A stretch of 64,000 bases of DNA from an uncultured Corynebacterium sp. (GTDB lineage: Bacteria; Actinomycetota; Actinomycetes; Mycobacteriales; Mycobacteriaceae). The DNA is taken from positions 1-64,000 of the forward strand of contig NZ_CAMIAN010000005.1 of the NCBI RefSeq assembly GCF_946221155.1, given 5' to 3'. Shown piece after piece: positions 16,087 to 24,814 of the stretch; the first letter of the stretch is position 1; the number at the start of each line of letters is the position of its first letter. The translations under genes and the position numbers were made by a program. Below the pieces are notes generated by a model. That model was not told the DNA's origin. It saw nothing but the letters and a program-made list of their open reading frames with translations, and did no database searches.

Positions 16087-18873
16087 GTGGCCGGAAAGCT
16101 ACGCGTACACGAGTTGGCCAAGGAACTCGGAGTGACGAGCAAGGAGTTGCTCGCCACCCTGAAGGAACAGGGCGAGTTCGTAAAGACCGCTTCTTCGACG
16201 GTGCAGCCGCCCGTCGTGAAAAAGATGAAGAAGCACTACGGGGTGGGCGAAGAGTCCGCTAAGGAAGGTGCAGCTACCCCGAATCCCGCTGCAAAGCCGG
16301 GGCCGAAGCCTGCCGCCAAGGCAGCTCCGAAGGCAGCTGCGAAGCCAGGACCGAAGCCTGGACCCAAGCCGGGACCGAAGCCTGTGAAGAACACTAACCC
16401 TGTTGCGGGCGCCGGCACTCGCCCTACCTCCACTGTGAAGCCGGGGGAGAAGCCCGCACCGAAGCCGGGTGCGAAGCCAGGCACCAAGCCTGCCCCGAAG
16501 CCTGCCCCGAAGCCGGGCGTCAAGCCGGGACCGAAGCCGGGTGGGAAGCCAGGCGCCAAGCCTGCTCCGAAGCCGGGCGCTAAGCCGGGACCGAAGCCGG
16601 GCGGTCGCGCTCCGCGTGTGGCCAACAACCCGTTCTCGTCCGGTGCACCGGCCGAGCGCCCTGCACCGCGTCCGCGTGGTGGGCAGGCAGGCCCGGGCGA
16701 CATGCCGCGTCCGGGTAACCGCTCGGGTGGCGCAAAGAAGGCCGGCCCGAAGCCGGGCGCTAAGCAGGGCGGCGGCCGTCGTCCGTCGCCGGCCATGATG
16801 CCGAGCCACCCGAACCCGGCTCAGATGCCATCGAAGTCCGACAACTTCGGTGGTGGCCGTGGTCGCGGTGGACGTCACGGTGGTCCCGGCGGTCCAGGCG
16901 GCCCCGGTGGTCCGGGAGGCCCGCGCGGTGGCCGCGGTGGGCGTCGTGGCGGCACCGCAGGTGCATTCGGCCGTCCAGGTGGCGCACCGCGCAAGGGACG
17001 CAAGTCGAAGCGTCAGAAGCGCAACGAGTACGAGGCAATGCAGGCGCCGAGCGTCGTTGGCGGCGTGAAGCTGCCTAACGGCAAGGGCGCGAAGATTCGC
17101 CTCGCTCGTGGTGCATCCCTGATGGACTTTGCTGAGAAGATTAAGGCGGATGCGGCAGCTTTGGTCCAGGCACTATTCAACCTGGGCGAGATGGTGACCG
17201 CTACCCAGTCGGTATCTGACGAAACCTTGATGCTGCTCGGTGAGGAAATGGATTACAAGGTCGAGGTCGTCTCCCCAGAGGACGAGGATCGCGAGCTGCT
17301 GGAATCCTTCGACCTGCAGTTTGGTGAGGACGAGGGCGAGGATGAAGACCTGGCTCAGCGCCCGCCGGTGGTTACCGTCATGGGTCACGTTGACCACGGT
17401 AAGACCCGCCTGCTGGATACGATCCGTAAGGCCAATGTCGGTTCCGGCGAGGCCGGTGGCATCACCCAGCACATCGGTGCTTACCAGGTCTCCGTGAACA
17501 TGGAGGGCGAGGATCGCCTGGTCACCTTCTTGGATACCCCGGGTCACGAGGCGTTCACCGCTATGCGTGCCCGTGGCGCCAAGTCCACCGATATTGCGAT
17601 CCTGGTGGTCGCCGCGGATGACGGCGTGATGCCACAGACCGTGGAGGCTATCAACCACGCCAAGGCCGCCGAGATTCCGGTCGTGGTCGCGGTGAACAAG
17701 ATCGATAAGGAAGGTGCCCAGCCGGACAAGATCCGTGGCCAGCTGACCGAATACGGCCTCATTCCGGAGGAATACGGTGGCGAGACGATGTTCGTGGACA
17801 TCTCCGCTAAGCAGGGCACTAACATCGATCAGCTGCTGGAGTCCGTCCTGCTGACGGCCGATGCTTCGCTGGACTTGCGCGCTAACCCGGATATGGACGC
17901 CCAGGGTGTGGCCATTGAGGCACACCTCGACCGTGGCCGTGGTCCGGTTGCGACGATCATCGTCCAGCGCGGTACCCTGCGCATCGGCGATTCCATCGTT
18001 GTTGGTGACGCCTACGGCCGCGTGCGCCGCATGATCGACGAGCACGGCAACGACGTCCAGGAGGCCGGCCCCTCCCGTCCGGTCCAGGTGCTCGGCCTGA
18101 CCAGTGTGTCCGGTGCCGGCGATAATCTGCTGGTTGTCGATGAGGACCGCACTGCCCGTCAGATCGCGGACCGTCGCGACGCCCGCCGCCGCAACGCGCT
18201 GGCTGCGCGCAGCCGTAAGCGCGTCTCCCTGGAGGACCTGGATGCGGTGTTGAAGGAAACCAACACGCTGAACCTGATCCTGAAGGGCGACAACGCAGGT
18301 ACGGTCGAGGCCCTGGAAGACGCACTGCTGAAGATCGAGGTCGACGACGAGGTGGACCTGAACATCATCGACCGTGGTGTCGGTGCTGTGACGGAGACCA
18401 ACGTCAACCTGGCTGCCGCTTCCGACGCGGTAATCATCGGCTTCAACGTCCGTGCCGAGGGCAAGGCCACCGAGGTGGCCAACGCCGAGGGCGTGGATAT
18501 CCGCTACTACTCGATCATCTACAAGGCGATCGAGGAAGTAGAGGCAGCGCTGAAGGGCATGCTGAAGCCCATCTACGAAGAGAAGCAGATCGGTACGGCG
18601 GAGATCCGCCAGATCTTCAAGGCTTCCTCCGTGGGCCTCATCGCAGGTTGCATGGTGGAGACCGGTAAGGTCCGCCGCAACGCCCAGGCGCGCCTGGTCC
18701 GCGACGGCAACGTCGTGGCGGAAAAGACGACGATCGAGTCGCTGCGTCGCGAGAAGGACGACGTCACCGAGGTTTCCGCAGGCTACGAGTGCGGTATGGT
18801 GCTGTCGTACCCTGACATCCAGGTCGATGACATCATCGAGGTCTTCGAACTGGTCGAGGTGCCGCGTACCTAA
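16087..18873 (+). CDS. infB: translation initiation factor IF-2
   Basis: A 928-residue GTPase that places initiator tRNA on the 30S subunit and promotes subunit joining. The N-terminal IF2_N helix ([19 protein letters not shown]) is followed by a long Lys-Pro-Gly and Arg-Gly-rich linker (about residues 60-320) and a second IF2_N. The G domain starts near residue 430 with G1 GHVDHGKT, G3 DTPGH and G4 NKID; domains II-IV follow, ending with [16 protein letters not shown] in the last domain. The GTG start at 16087 follows GAAGGAGAG. The unusual linker accounts for the length above about 900 residues. Confidence 0.97.
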   Translation: MAGKLRVHELAKELGVTSKELLATLKEQGEFVKTASSTVQPPVVKKMKKHYGVGEESAKEGAATPNPAAKPGPKPAAKAAPKAAAKPGPKPGPKPGPKPVKNTNPVAGAGTRPTSTVKPGEKPAPKPGAKPGTKPAPKPAPKPGVKPGPKPGGKPGAKPAPKPGAKPGPKPGGRAPRVANNPFSSGAPAERPAPRPRGGQAGPGDMPRPGNRSGGAKKAGPKPGAKQGGGRRPSPAMMPSHPNPAQMPSKSDNFGGGRGRGGRHGGPGGPGGPGGPGGPRGGRGGRRGGTAGAFGRPGGAPRKGRKSKRQKRNEYEAMQAPSVVGGVKLPNGKGAKIRLARGASLMDFAEKIKADAAALVQALFNLGEMVTATQSVSDETLMLLGEEMDYKVEVVSPEDEDRELLESFDLQFGEDEGEDEDLAQRPPVVTVMGHVDHGKTRLLDTIRKANVGSGEAGGITQHIGAYQVSVNMEGEDRLVTFLDTPGHEAFTAMRARGAKSTDIAILVVAADDGVMPQTVEAINHAKAAEIPVVVAVNKIDKEGAQPDKIRGQLTEYGLIPEEYGGETMFVDISAKQGTNIDQLLESVLLTADASLDLRANPDMDAQGVAIEAHLDRGRGPVATIIVQRGTLRIGDSIVVGDAYGRVRRMIDEHGNDVQEAGPSRPVQVLGLTSVSGAGDNLLVVDEDRTARQIADRRDARRRNALAARSRKRVSLEDLDAVLKETNTLNLILKGDNAGTVEALEDALLKIEVDDEVDLNIIDRGVGAVTETNVNLAAASDAVIIGFNVRAEGKATEVANAEGVDIRYYSIIYKAIEEVEAALKGMLKPIYEEKQIGTAEIRQIFKASSVGLIAGCMVETGKVRRNAQARLVRDGNVVAEKTTIESLRREKDDVTEVSAGYECGMVLSYPDIQVDDIIEVFELVEVPRT
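16288..16611 (+). repeat. in-frame Lys-Pro-Gly codon repeat in infB
   Basis: Degenerate 12-base units coding KPGP, KPGA or KPAP repeat through this part of infB, for example aagccgggaccg. They encode a basic disordered linker. The same peptide unit recurs in the DUF349 gene (start 47310, minus strand). Confidence 0.8.
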
Positions 18874-18935
18874 AAGGCCGCGCACCTCGGAATTTGGAAC
18901 TGTCTAGTGGCCTAAGTCTTGAGAAGGAGAAGTTA

Positions 18936-19361
18936 ATGGTTGATCACGCGCGTGCCGCGCGCATGGCCAAGCGCATTCAGCAGATTGTTGCCACGGCCAT
19001 CGAGCGGCAAATTAAGGACCCGCGCCTGGAGTTCGTGACCATCACGGACGCGCGCGTAACCGGCGACCTTCACGATGCGACGGTGTTCTATACCGTGCGC
19101 GGCAAGACTGTGGATGCAGAGCCGGATACCGCTGCGGCGGAGGCGGCGCTGGCCAAGGCGACTGGACAGTTGCGCAAGATCGTCGGCGATCAGCTGAGCG
19201 TGCGTTTCACACCGACTTTGAGCTTTAGCTTAGATACGGTTCCGGAAGCCTCTGCGCACTTCGAGGAGCTGCTGGCCCGGGCGAAGGCCCAGGACGAAGC
19301 TCTGCGTGCGCAGTCCGCGGGCGCCCGCCCGGCAGGCGACGAGGACCCGTACAAGCCGTAG
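18936..19361 (+). CDS. rbfA: ribosome-binding factor A
   Basis: A 141-residue protein that binds immature 30S subunits and aids 16S rRNA 5'-end maturation. The KH-like fold is seen in [20 protein letters not shown] and [23 protein letters not shown] 18936 follows GAGAAGGAGAAG; a longer frame from 18894 is not supported. The C-terminal tail after residue 120 is short and acidic. It lies 62 nt after infB, completing the cluster, and its stop TAG shares its last base with the GTG start of the MATE gene. Confidence 0.93.
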   Translation: MVDHARAARMAKRIQQIVATAIERQIKDPRLEFVTITDARVTGDLHDATVFYTVRGKTVDAEPDTAAAEAALAKATGQLRKIVGDQLSVRFTPTLSFSLDTVPEASAHFEELLARAKAQDEALRAQSAGARPAGDEDPYKP

Positions 19362-20674
19362 TGACTGCAAACGCTTCTACCGGCCAGGCCGATGCCCGCA
19401 CTATCTTGGGGTTGGCCTGGCCGGCTCTTGTTGTATTGGCGGCCACGCCTTTGTATCTGTTGCTGGACACGGCGGTCGTTGGCCGTTTAGGTGCCGCCGA
19501 CCTGGCCGCTCTGGCTGCGGGCGCTACGGTGCTGGGCACCGTCACCACGCAGCTGACTTTTCTTTCCTATGGCACTAGCGCTCGCGCTGCGCGTCACTAC
19601 GGCGCAGGTCGCCGCTCTTCCGCGATCTATGAGGGAGTGCAGGCGACGTGGGTTGCTCTAGCTGTGGGAGCGCTGTTGGCCGGGGTTGTCTTCGCCTTCG
19701 CTCCGGCGATTATGGGCTTCTTTTCTAATGACGCCACCGTCGTTTCCGAAGCCACGAAATGGATTCGGGTGACCTGTGCTTCGATCATCCCGGCACTGTG
19801 CACCATGGCGGGCAACGGCTGGCTGCGGGGAATGTCAAACACGAAGCTGCCGCTGTGGTTCACGCTGGCTGGGGTGATTCCGATGGCGGTGATCGTCCCG
19901 CTATCGGTCAATCGCTACGGGCTGGTCGGCTCGGCCTACGCCAACGTGCTGGGAGAGGTCATCATCGCCGTCTGTTTTCTGGGAGCGTTGGTGGTCTATT
20001 GGCGCGCGGAGGGGGACGGCAAATCCCTGGCTCCGAATTGGCCAGTTATTAAGTCGCAGCTGGTGATGGGGCGGGATCTAATCCTGCGCAGCCTGAGCTT
20101 CCAGGTGGCTTTCATTTCCGCGGCGGCGGTGGCAGGGCGCATGGGGCCGGCTCCGCTGGCTGCCCACCAGGTGTTGCTGCAGCTGTGGAACTTCCTGACG
20201 CTGGTGCTGGATTCCGTGGCCATTGCCGCCCAGGCACTGGTGGGCGCGGCCTTGGGCGCTGGTTCGGCCACGACGGCTCGCAAGGTTGGAGTCTCCGTGC
20301 TGCGCTTCTCTGTCGGCGCCAGCCTGGTGCTGGCCGCCGGGTTGGCTGCGGGTGCCCACGTAATCCCGCGCATTTTTACGACGGATGCCGATGTGCTGGC
20401 GACGATCGGCGGGCCGTGGTGGCTATTGGTGCTGTTGGTGCTGGCTGGGGGTGTGGTGTTCGCCTTGGATGGTGTGTTGCTGGGGGCGGCGGACGCGGCC
20501 TTCCTACGCACCGCCACCATCGTCTCGGTGCTGGCCGGGTTTATTCCGCTGGTGTGGCTTTCCTGGATCTTCGACTGGGGGTTGGTCGGCATCTGGTGGG
20601 GCTTGTTTAGCTTCATTGTGATCCGCCTGGCCTTCGTATCCTGGCGCTTCGTCGGTGATAAGTGGGTTAGCTAG
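19361..20674 (+). CDS. MATE family efflux transporter (DinF-like)
   Basis: A 437-residue membrane protein with twelve predicted helices in two MatE halves. The N-terminal half begins ILGLAWPALVVLAATPLYLL, with DTAVVGRLGAADLAALAAG typical of the DinF branch. The second half contains LAAHQVLLQLWNFLTLVLDS. MATE proteins export cationic drugs or metabolites using Na+ or H+ gradients; the substrate here is unknown. The GTG start shares one base with the rbfA stop, so translation is coupled. The link of a DinF-like gene to rbfA also occurs in other actinobacteria. Confidence 0.87.
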   Translation: MTANASTGQADARTILGLAWPALVVLAATPLYLLLDTAVVGRLGAADLAALAAGATVLGTVTTQLTFLSYGTSARAARHYGAGRRSSAIYEGVQATWVALAVGALLAGVVFAFAPAIMGFFSNDATVVSEATKWIRVTCASIIPALCTMAGNGWLRGMSNTKLPLWFTLAGVIPMAVIVPLSVNRYGLVGSAYANVLGEVIIAVCFLGALVVYWRAEGDGKSLAPNWPVIKSQLVMGRDLILRSLSFQVAFISAAAVAGRMGPAPLAAHQVLLQLWNFLTLVLDSVAIAAQALVGAALGAGSATTARKVGVSVLRFSVGASLVLAAGLAAGAHVIPRIFTTDADVLATIGGPWWLLVLLVLAGGVVFALDGVLLGAADAAFLRTATIVSVLAGFIPLVWLSWIFDWGLVGIWWGLFSFIVIRLAFVSWRFVGDKWVS

Positions 20675-20724
20675 TGTTAAACTTGTTAACCGTTGTGACC
20701 TGATGCAAAGAGGGGGAGTGCCCG

Positions 20725-21546
20725 ATGTCCCGAACGCTATGGGCCGTCAGCGACTTGCACGTGCGCGCCCCCGGCAACCTGGATCTGGTCCGCGAGCACG
20801 TCCGGCCTGCGAACCCTGCCGACTGGCTCATTGTGGCCGGGGACATCGCTGAGGACCTGCCCACCATCGAGCGGACGCTAGGGCTGCTTCAGAGCCGCTT
20901 CGCCCAGGTGATCTACACCCCCGGAAACCACGAGATCTATAGCCGCACCAGCGACACCACGCATGGTCGCGCAAAGTACGATGCCGTCATCGGGGTCGCT
21001 CAACGCCTCGGGGTGCTCACCCCGGAGGATCCCTTCCCGATGTTCGCGGGCCATACCGTGGTGCCGCTGTTCACCCTCTACGATCACTCGTGGCGTGACT
21101 CTTCTATGACGCCCACTGCAGCGCTGGCGGCAGCTCGCGACAAAGGCATTGTGTTGATGGACGACCTGGCGATAGCGCCGTATGAGGACGTGATTCTGTG
21201 GTGTCGTGAGCGGCTACGCTACTCGGTACGTCGGCTGGCGTCTGTGGAGGGGCCGACCATTTTGGTGAATCACTGGCCGCTGGCGCGGGAGGCGATGAAT
21301 AACGTCCGCCATCAGGAAATCGGCTTGTGGTCGGGTACGCGGCACACGCAGGAATGGCCTCAGCGCTATCGAGCGCGAATGGTGATCTATGGCCATCTGC
21401 ACATTCCGGTAGAATTTCCGCTCGGCAATGTAACACATGCGGAAGTCTCACTCGGTTATCCGAGAGAGAGGAAGGTTAGCCTTCCGCCCCGCTTAGAAAA
21501 GAAATTGTGGCCCTACCCAGTACTCGTCGAGGAGGTGACAGCATGA
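20725..21546 (+). CDS. metallophosphoesterase, PptH-like phosphopantetheinyl hydrolase
   Basis: A 273-residue calcineurin-like phosphoesterase. Metal ligands are seen in order: SDLHV, VAGDIAED, TPGNHEIY, NHWP and YGHLHIP, a complete dinuclear site. In M. tuberculosis the homologue in the same position (Rv2795c, PptH) removes the 4'-phosphopantetheine group from acyl carrier proteins and opposes PptT. Here too the gene overlaps pptT by four bases (ATGA), so the pair is made together. A GGGGGAG site precedes ATG 20725. The PptH role is inferred from synteny; a general phosphatase role cannot be excluded. Confidence 0.82.
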   Translation: MSRTLWAVSDLHVRAPGNLDLVREHVRPANPADWLIVAGDIAEDLPTIERTLGLLQSRFAQVIYTPGNHEIYSRTSDTTHGRAKYDAVIGVAQRLGVLTPEDPFPMFAGHTVVPLFTLYDHSWRDSSMTPTAALAAARDKGIVLMDDLAIAPYEDVILWCRERLRYSVRRLASVEGPTILVNHWPLAREAMNNVRHQEIGLWSGTRHTQEWPQRYRARMVIYGHLHIPVEFPLGNVTHAEVSLGYPRERKVSLPPRLEKKLWPYPVLVEEVTA

Positions 21547-22274
21547 GGCACAACGGAACACTCGCAACGGCTCCCGTGGATCTGGCAATCGTGGAGAGCT
21601 TCGGCGCGCAGCAGCCGACCATTCCGCGCGGATTGCTGCCACGGGGTACGGCCTGTGCAGAGATGCACAGCGTCCAGGGGGACCTGAGTCAGTTCCATGC
21701 CCTCTCTGCGGAGGAGCAGGCACTGGTGGAGGGAGCCGTGGACCGACGGAAGGCTGACTTCGGCGATTCTCGTTGGTGCGCGCACCAGGCGCTAAAGAAC
21801 TTTATGGACGCGCACCCGCCGATCTTGCGAGGCCCACGTGGGATGCCGCTGTTTCCACACGGAATCTCCGGGTCCCTGACCCACACCGATAGTTTCCGCG
21901 CGGCATTGCTGGCGCCATCCGACCGCTGGGCATCGGTGGGCATTGATGTCGAGGTGGCTCGTCCACTGCCGGAGGGCGTATTCAACACGATCGCCAACCT
22001 GGGCGAGCAGCGTCGCATCCACAAGACGATGCGCTCCGAGGATTTGCAGCTGCTGGACACCGTGCTGTTCAGCGCGAAGGAAGCAACCTACAAGACCTGG
22101 TTCCCGCTGACGCACCGCTTCCTGGATTTCGACCAGGCAGACATCGACCTGCGGCCCGACGGCACGTTCACCTCGTACCTGCTGGCGCGCCCGGTGCCGG
22201 TGCCGTTCATCCAGGGGCGCTGGACCATCCGCAACGGCTACGTGATCACAGCCGCGGCCGTTCCGGCTCGCTAG
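21543..22274 (+). CDS. pptT: 4'-phosphopantetheinyl transferase, Sfp type
   Basis: A 243-residue enzyme that moves phosphopantetheine from CoA to acyl carrier domains, including those needed for mycolic acid (Pks13-type) synthesis. Diagnostic parts are the GSLTHTDS loop, VGIDVEVARPL with the metal-binding Asp and Glu, and FSAKEATYKTWFPL with Glu and Lys of the catalytic core. The start ATG overlaps the preceding stop (ATGA). The gene order metallophosphoesterase-pptT-truB matches mycobacteria, though truB is convergent here. Its stop overlaps truB by four bases. Confidence 0.92.
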   Translation: MRHNGTLATAPVDLAIVESFGAQQPTIPRGLLPRGTACAEMHSVQGDLSQFHALSAEEQALVEGAVDRRKADFGDSRWCAHQALKNFMDAHPPILRGPRGMPLFPHGISGSLTHTDSFRAALLAPSDRWASVGIDVEVARPLPEGVFNTIANLGEQRRIHKTMRSEDLQLLDTVLFSAKEATYKTWFPLTHRFLDFDQADIDLRPDGTFTSYLLARPVPVPFIQGRWTIRNGYVITAAAVPAR

Positions 22275-23197
22275 TCCATTCCCGCCGGGCGGGCGACGAA
22301 CACACTGGAAGCGCGCTTACCCTTCTCCTCGATTAGCGCGATGGCCTGCCCGGACGGCGTGACCGCCGCGCGCACGCCTTTGTAACCGACCGGCTCCAGC
22401 CATTTGCCCAGGGAGAGGTCTACTCCCTCCGATTCGCTGATCTCGCGAGTCTCGAAACAGCGCACCATAGCCTCGTCCAAATTGAGGGTCAGGTTTGGAT
22501 CCTCCTCGAGCTGCTCCAACGTGCGCGCTTCGGAGACGTCGAAAGGGCCGACTGAGGTACGGCGGAGCTGTGTGAGGTGTCCACCCACGCCCAAAGCCTC
22601 GCCGACGTCCCGGGCAATCGCCCTAATGTAGGTGCCGCTGGAGCAGTGCACGGATATGCGGGCATCGATGCAAGAGGTGGCGTCATCAACAACAACATCG
22701 TGCACGTCCAGAGAAAAGATCGTGACGGGCCGTTCGGGGAGTACAACGTCGTGGCCCTCGCGGACGAGCTCGTGGGCGCGCTTGCCGTCAATCTTGATGG
22801 AAGAAACCGAGGTCGGGCGTTGCATGATATCGCCCTGTTGTGCAGCGAAGGCGTCGCGGATTTGCTGTTCTGTCAGCGCCTGTAGTTCCTGCGGAGATGC
22901 GGTGGACAGCACGTCGCCCTGTGCATCGTCGGTGTGGGTGGCGGTTCCTAGCCGGACGGTGGCCTCGTAGCGCTTGTCGTGTGCGACGACGTGGGCCAAG
23001 AATTTTGTCCCTCTTTCGACGCCCACAACAAGCAGCCCTGTGGCCATCGGATCGAGGGTGCCCGAATGGCCGACCCGGCGCGTACCCATGATCCGGCGGA
23101 GCTTGGCCACCATGTCGTGCGAGGTGGGGCCGGCGGGCTTGTCTATCAGGACTACCCCGGAACGGCTCAGTACGGAACGGGCACTGCGTTGGTTCAT
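22271..23197 (-). CDS. truB: tRNA pseudouridine-55 synthase
   Basis: A 308-residue enzyme making pseudouridine 55 in the T-loop of most tRNAs. The N-terminal VVLIDKPAGPTSHDMV and the catalytic GHSGTLDPMATGLL with its Asp are clear, as are QRPTSVSSIKIDGKRAHELV and the C-terminal PUA-like region. ATG 23197 is chosen; a GTG six bases upstream is in frame (GTGGGTATG). It is divergent from ribF with a gap of about 21 bases, so promoters must overlap the coding starts. Confidence 0.94.
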   Translation of the reverse strand: MNQRSARSVLSRSGVVLIDKPAGPTSHDMVAKLRRIMGTRRVGHSGTLDPMATGLLVVGVERGTKFLAHVVAHDKRYEATVRLGTATHTDDAQGDVLSTASPQELQALTEQQIRDAFAAQQGDIMQRPTSVSSIKIDGKRAHELVREGHDVVLPERPVTIFSLDVHDVVVDDATSCIDARISVHCSSGTYIRAIARDVGEALGVGGHLTQLRRTSVGPFDVSEARTLEQLEEDPNLTLNLDEAMVRCFETREISESEGVDLSLGKWLEPVGYKGVRAAVTPSGQAIALIEEKGKRASSVFVARPAGMD

Positions 23198-23218
23198 ACC
23201 CACAGACTATCGACTAGC

Positions 23219-24208
23219 ATGCAACGTGTGAGTATCTGGTACGGACTGGACAGAATTCCCGAACACCTGGCAGCCGGCGGCACCGTCGTGACCATTGGCG
23301 TGTTCGATGGCGTGCACCGCGGGCACCAAGAACTGCTGCAGCGGGCGGTGGAGCTGGCTCGCGAACGGGGAGTGCCAAGCGTGATGTTCACCTTCGACCC
23401 GCACCCGACGGTCGTCTTTAGGCCGGAGGCGGTCCCGCCGTTGCTGTCGAGCGTGCGCCGTCGCGCGGAGCTGGCGCACGAGTACGGCATTGACCACGTC
23501 GTTGTCGTTTCCTTCACCAAGGAGATCGCCAGCTGGTCGCCGGAGGAATACGTGGACCAGGTGCTGGTGAATATGCTGAACGCCAAGGCTGTGGTGGTGG
23601 GGAACAACTTCACCTTCGGACACAAGGCCGCGGGCACGCCCGAGACGCTGCGCGAGTTAGGGGAGGCGCGGGGCATGCGGGTGGACGTGCTGGAGCTGCT
23701 GGAAGACGGCGATCATGTGGTCTGCTCCACGTGGATACGTCAGGCACTGGCCGAGGGCAACGTTGACGGGGCGAACGAGGCGCTAGGGAGGTACTTCCGC
23801 GTAGCCGGGGAGGTGACCCACGGTGCCGGCCGCGGCGGTAGGGCGCTGGGGTTCCCCACGGCCAACCTGTACTTCGCCGAGAAGTTCGCCTTGCCCGCCG
23901 ACGGCGTTTATGCCGGCTATGTGACGATTCTGCCGGGGCACGGAATTTCCACTGGTGCGACTATCGGCACCATGCCGGTGGGCGAGCGGCTGCCGGCTGC
24001 GATCTCCGTCGGTACTAATCCCACCTTCGGCCACGAACCGCGCAGCGTGGAGAGCTTCATCCTGGACCACGATGCCGACCTTTATGGCCTGGATATCGCG
24101 GTGGAGTTCGTACACCACCTGCGGGGAATGGAGACGTACAACTCCCTAGACGAGTTGATCGAGGCCATTGGTCGGGACGTCACCGACACCCGCAAGGCGC
24201 TGGGATAA
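23219..24208 (+). CDS. ribF: bifunctional riboflavin kinase/FMN adenylyltransferase
   Basis: A 329-residue enzyme converting riboflavin to FMN and FAD. The N-terminal nucleotidyltransferase domain shows VVTIGVFDGVHRGHQELL and the ISSTxIR-like CSTWIRQAL; the C-terminal kinase domain shows RALGFPTANL and GTNPTFGHEPRSVESFILD. ATG 23219 gives the MQR start seen in mycobacteria; a GTG nine bases later is possible. No ribosome binding site is seen and the gap to truB is tiny, so a leaderless transcript is plausible. Supplied FAD would serve Mtr and Mqo in this window, but no direct link is shown. Confidence 0.95.
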   Translation: MQRVSIWYGLDRIPEHLAAGGTVVTIGVFDGVHRGHQELLQRAVELARERGVPSVMFTFDPHPTVVFRPEAVPPLLSSVRRRAELAHEYGIDHVVVVSFTKEIASWSPEEYVDQVLVNMLNAKAVVVGNNFTFGHKAAGTPETLRELGEARGMRVDVLELLEDGDHVVCSTWIRQALAEGNVDGANEALGRYFRVAGEVTHGAGRGGRALGFPTANLYFAEKFALPADGVYAGYVTILPGHGISTGATIGTMPVGERLPAAISVGTNPTFGHEPRSVESFILDHDADLYGLDIAVEFVHHLRGMETYNSLDELIEAIGRDVTDTRKALG

Positions 24209-24253
24209 GCGTTTTGGGAACTGGCGTCTGGGCGTGGTAGACTCCCCAGGTCT

Positions 24254-24279
24254 AGCGACTGTGGTCTGCGGTAGTCGCT
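24254..24279 (+). promoter_or_regulatory. hairpin in the rpsO leader
   Basis: AGCGACT-(12 nt)-AGTCGCT is a perfect 7-bp stem in the 119-bp ribF-rpsO gap, 48 bases before the rpsO start. S15 commonly represses its own mRNA through leader structures. That this hairpin does so here is inference. Confidence 0.4.
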
Positions 24280-24327
24280 GGTGAAACCTTTCGCGCGGAC
24301 TGAAATAACTAACAAGGAGATTCATCC

Positions 24328-24597
24328 ATGGCACTGTCCAAGGAACAGAAGACCGAGACTCTCAAGGAGTTCGGCCTGCACGAGACCGACACGGGCTCCC
24401 CGGAAGCTCAGATCGCACTGCTGACCGTTCGCATCCGTCAGCTGACCGAGCACCTGAAGTACCACAAGCACGACCACCACTCCCGCCGTGGCCTGCTGCT
24501 GCTGGTTGGTCGCCGCAAGGGCCTGCTGAAGTACCTGGCTGAGAACAACGTTGATCGTTACCGCTCCTTGATCGAGCGCCTGGGTCTGCGTCGCTAA
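24328..24597 (+). CDS. rpsO: 30S ribosomal protein S15
   Basis: An 89-residue primary 16S rRNA-binding protein of the small-subunit platform. [19 protein letters not shown] and [19 protein letters not shown] are the conserved S15 core. AAGGAG precedes ATG 24328 with good spacing. Codon use is highly biased, as expected of a ribosomal gene. It is flanked by a leader hairpin and a strong terminator. The rpsO-pnp order is the one found in most bacteria. Confidence 0.98.
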   Translation: MALSKEQKTETLKEFGLHETDTGSPEAQIALLTVRIRQLTEHLKYHKHDHHSRRGLLLLVGRRKGLLKYLAENNVDRYRSLIERLGLRR

Positions 24598-24608
24598 AGC
24601 TTTAAGAC

Positions 24609-24649
24609 AAACGCCCGCCACCTCTCAAAGGACGAGGTGGCGGGCGTTT
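24609..24649 (+). terminator. strong intrinsic terminator or processing hairpin after rpsO
   Basis: A perfect 16-bp inverted repeat (AAACGCCCGCCACCTC and its complement, loop of nine bases) begins 11 bases after the rpsO stop. The tail is TTTGTGCTATTT, a weak U-tract. It would end or process rpsO transcripts before pnp. Confidence 0.88.
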
Positions 24650-24814
24650 GTGCTATTTCGTGCTAGTCTTGATGCCGGTTAAAAACTCAAAGCCAATCGA
24701 ATAGTTAAAGAAAACTTCCACGTCGGTGGCGTCGGCACCGAAGACCAGACGAACAGACAACCGCCGTGGAGTGCAACGCAAGGTAACGCAGAAAGGCGAT
24801 TGCGAAACCCCATT
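24650..24814 (+). promoter_or_regulatory. pnp leader region
   Basis: A 165-bp stretch between the rpsO terminator and pnp with no gene. It contains a small stem CGGTG-N7-CACCG at 24724-24740. PNPase is often autoregulated through its leader; no stronger claim is possible. Confidence 0.35.

Noticed and set aside
16288..17000. KPG/RG repeats in infB as a CRISPR-like or tandem DNA repeat
   Set aside because: Units are degenerate, in frame and protein-coding, and there are no spacers.
17173..18885. Long open frame opposite infB
   Set aside because: It is an antisense shadow created by third-position GC bias; all IF2 domains lie on the plus strand.
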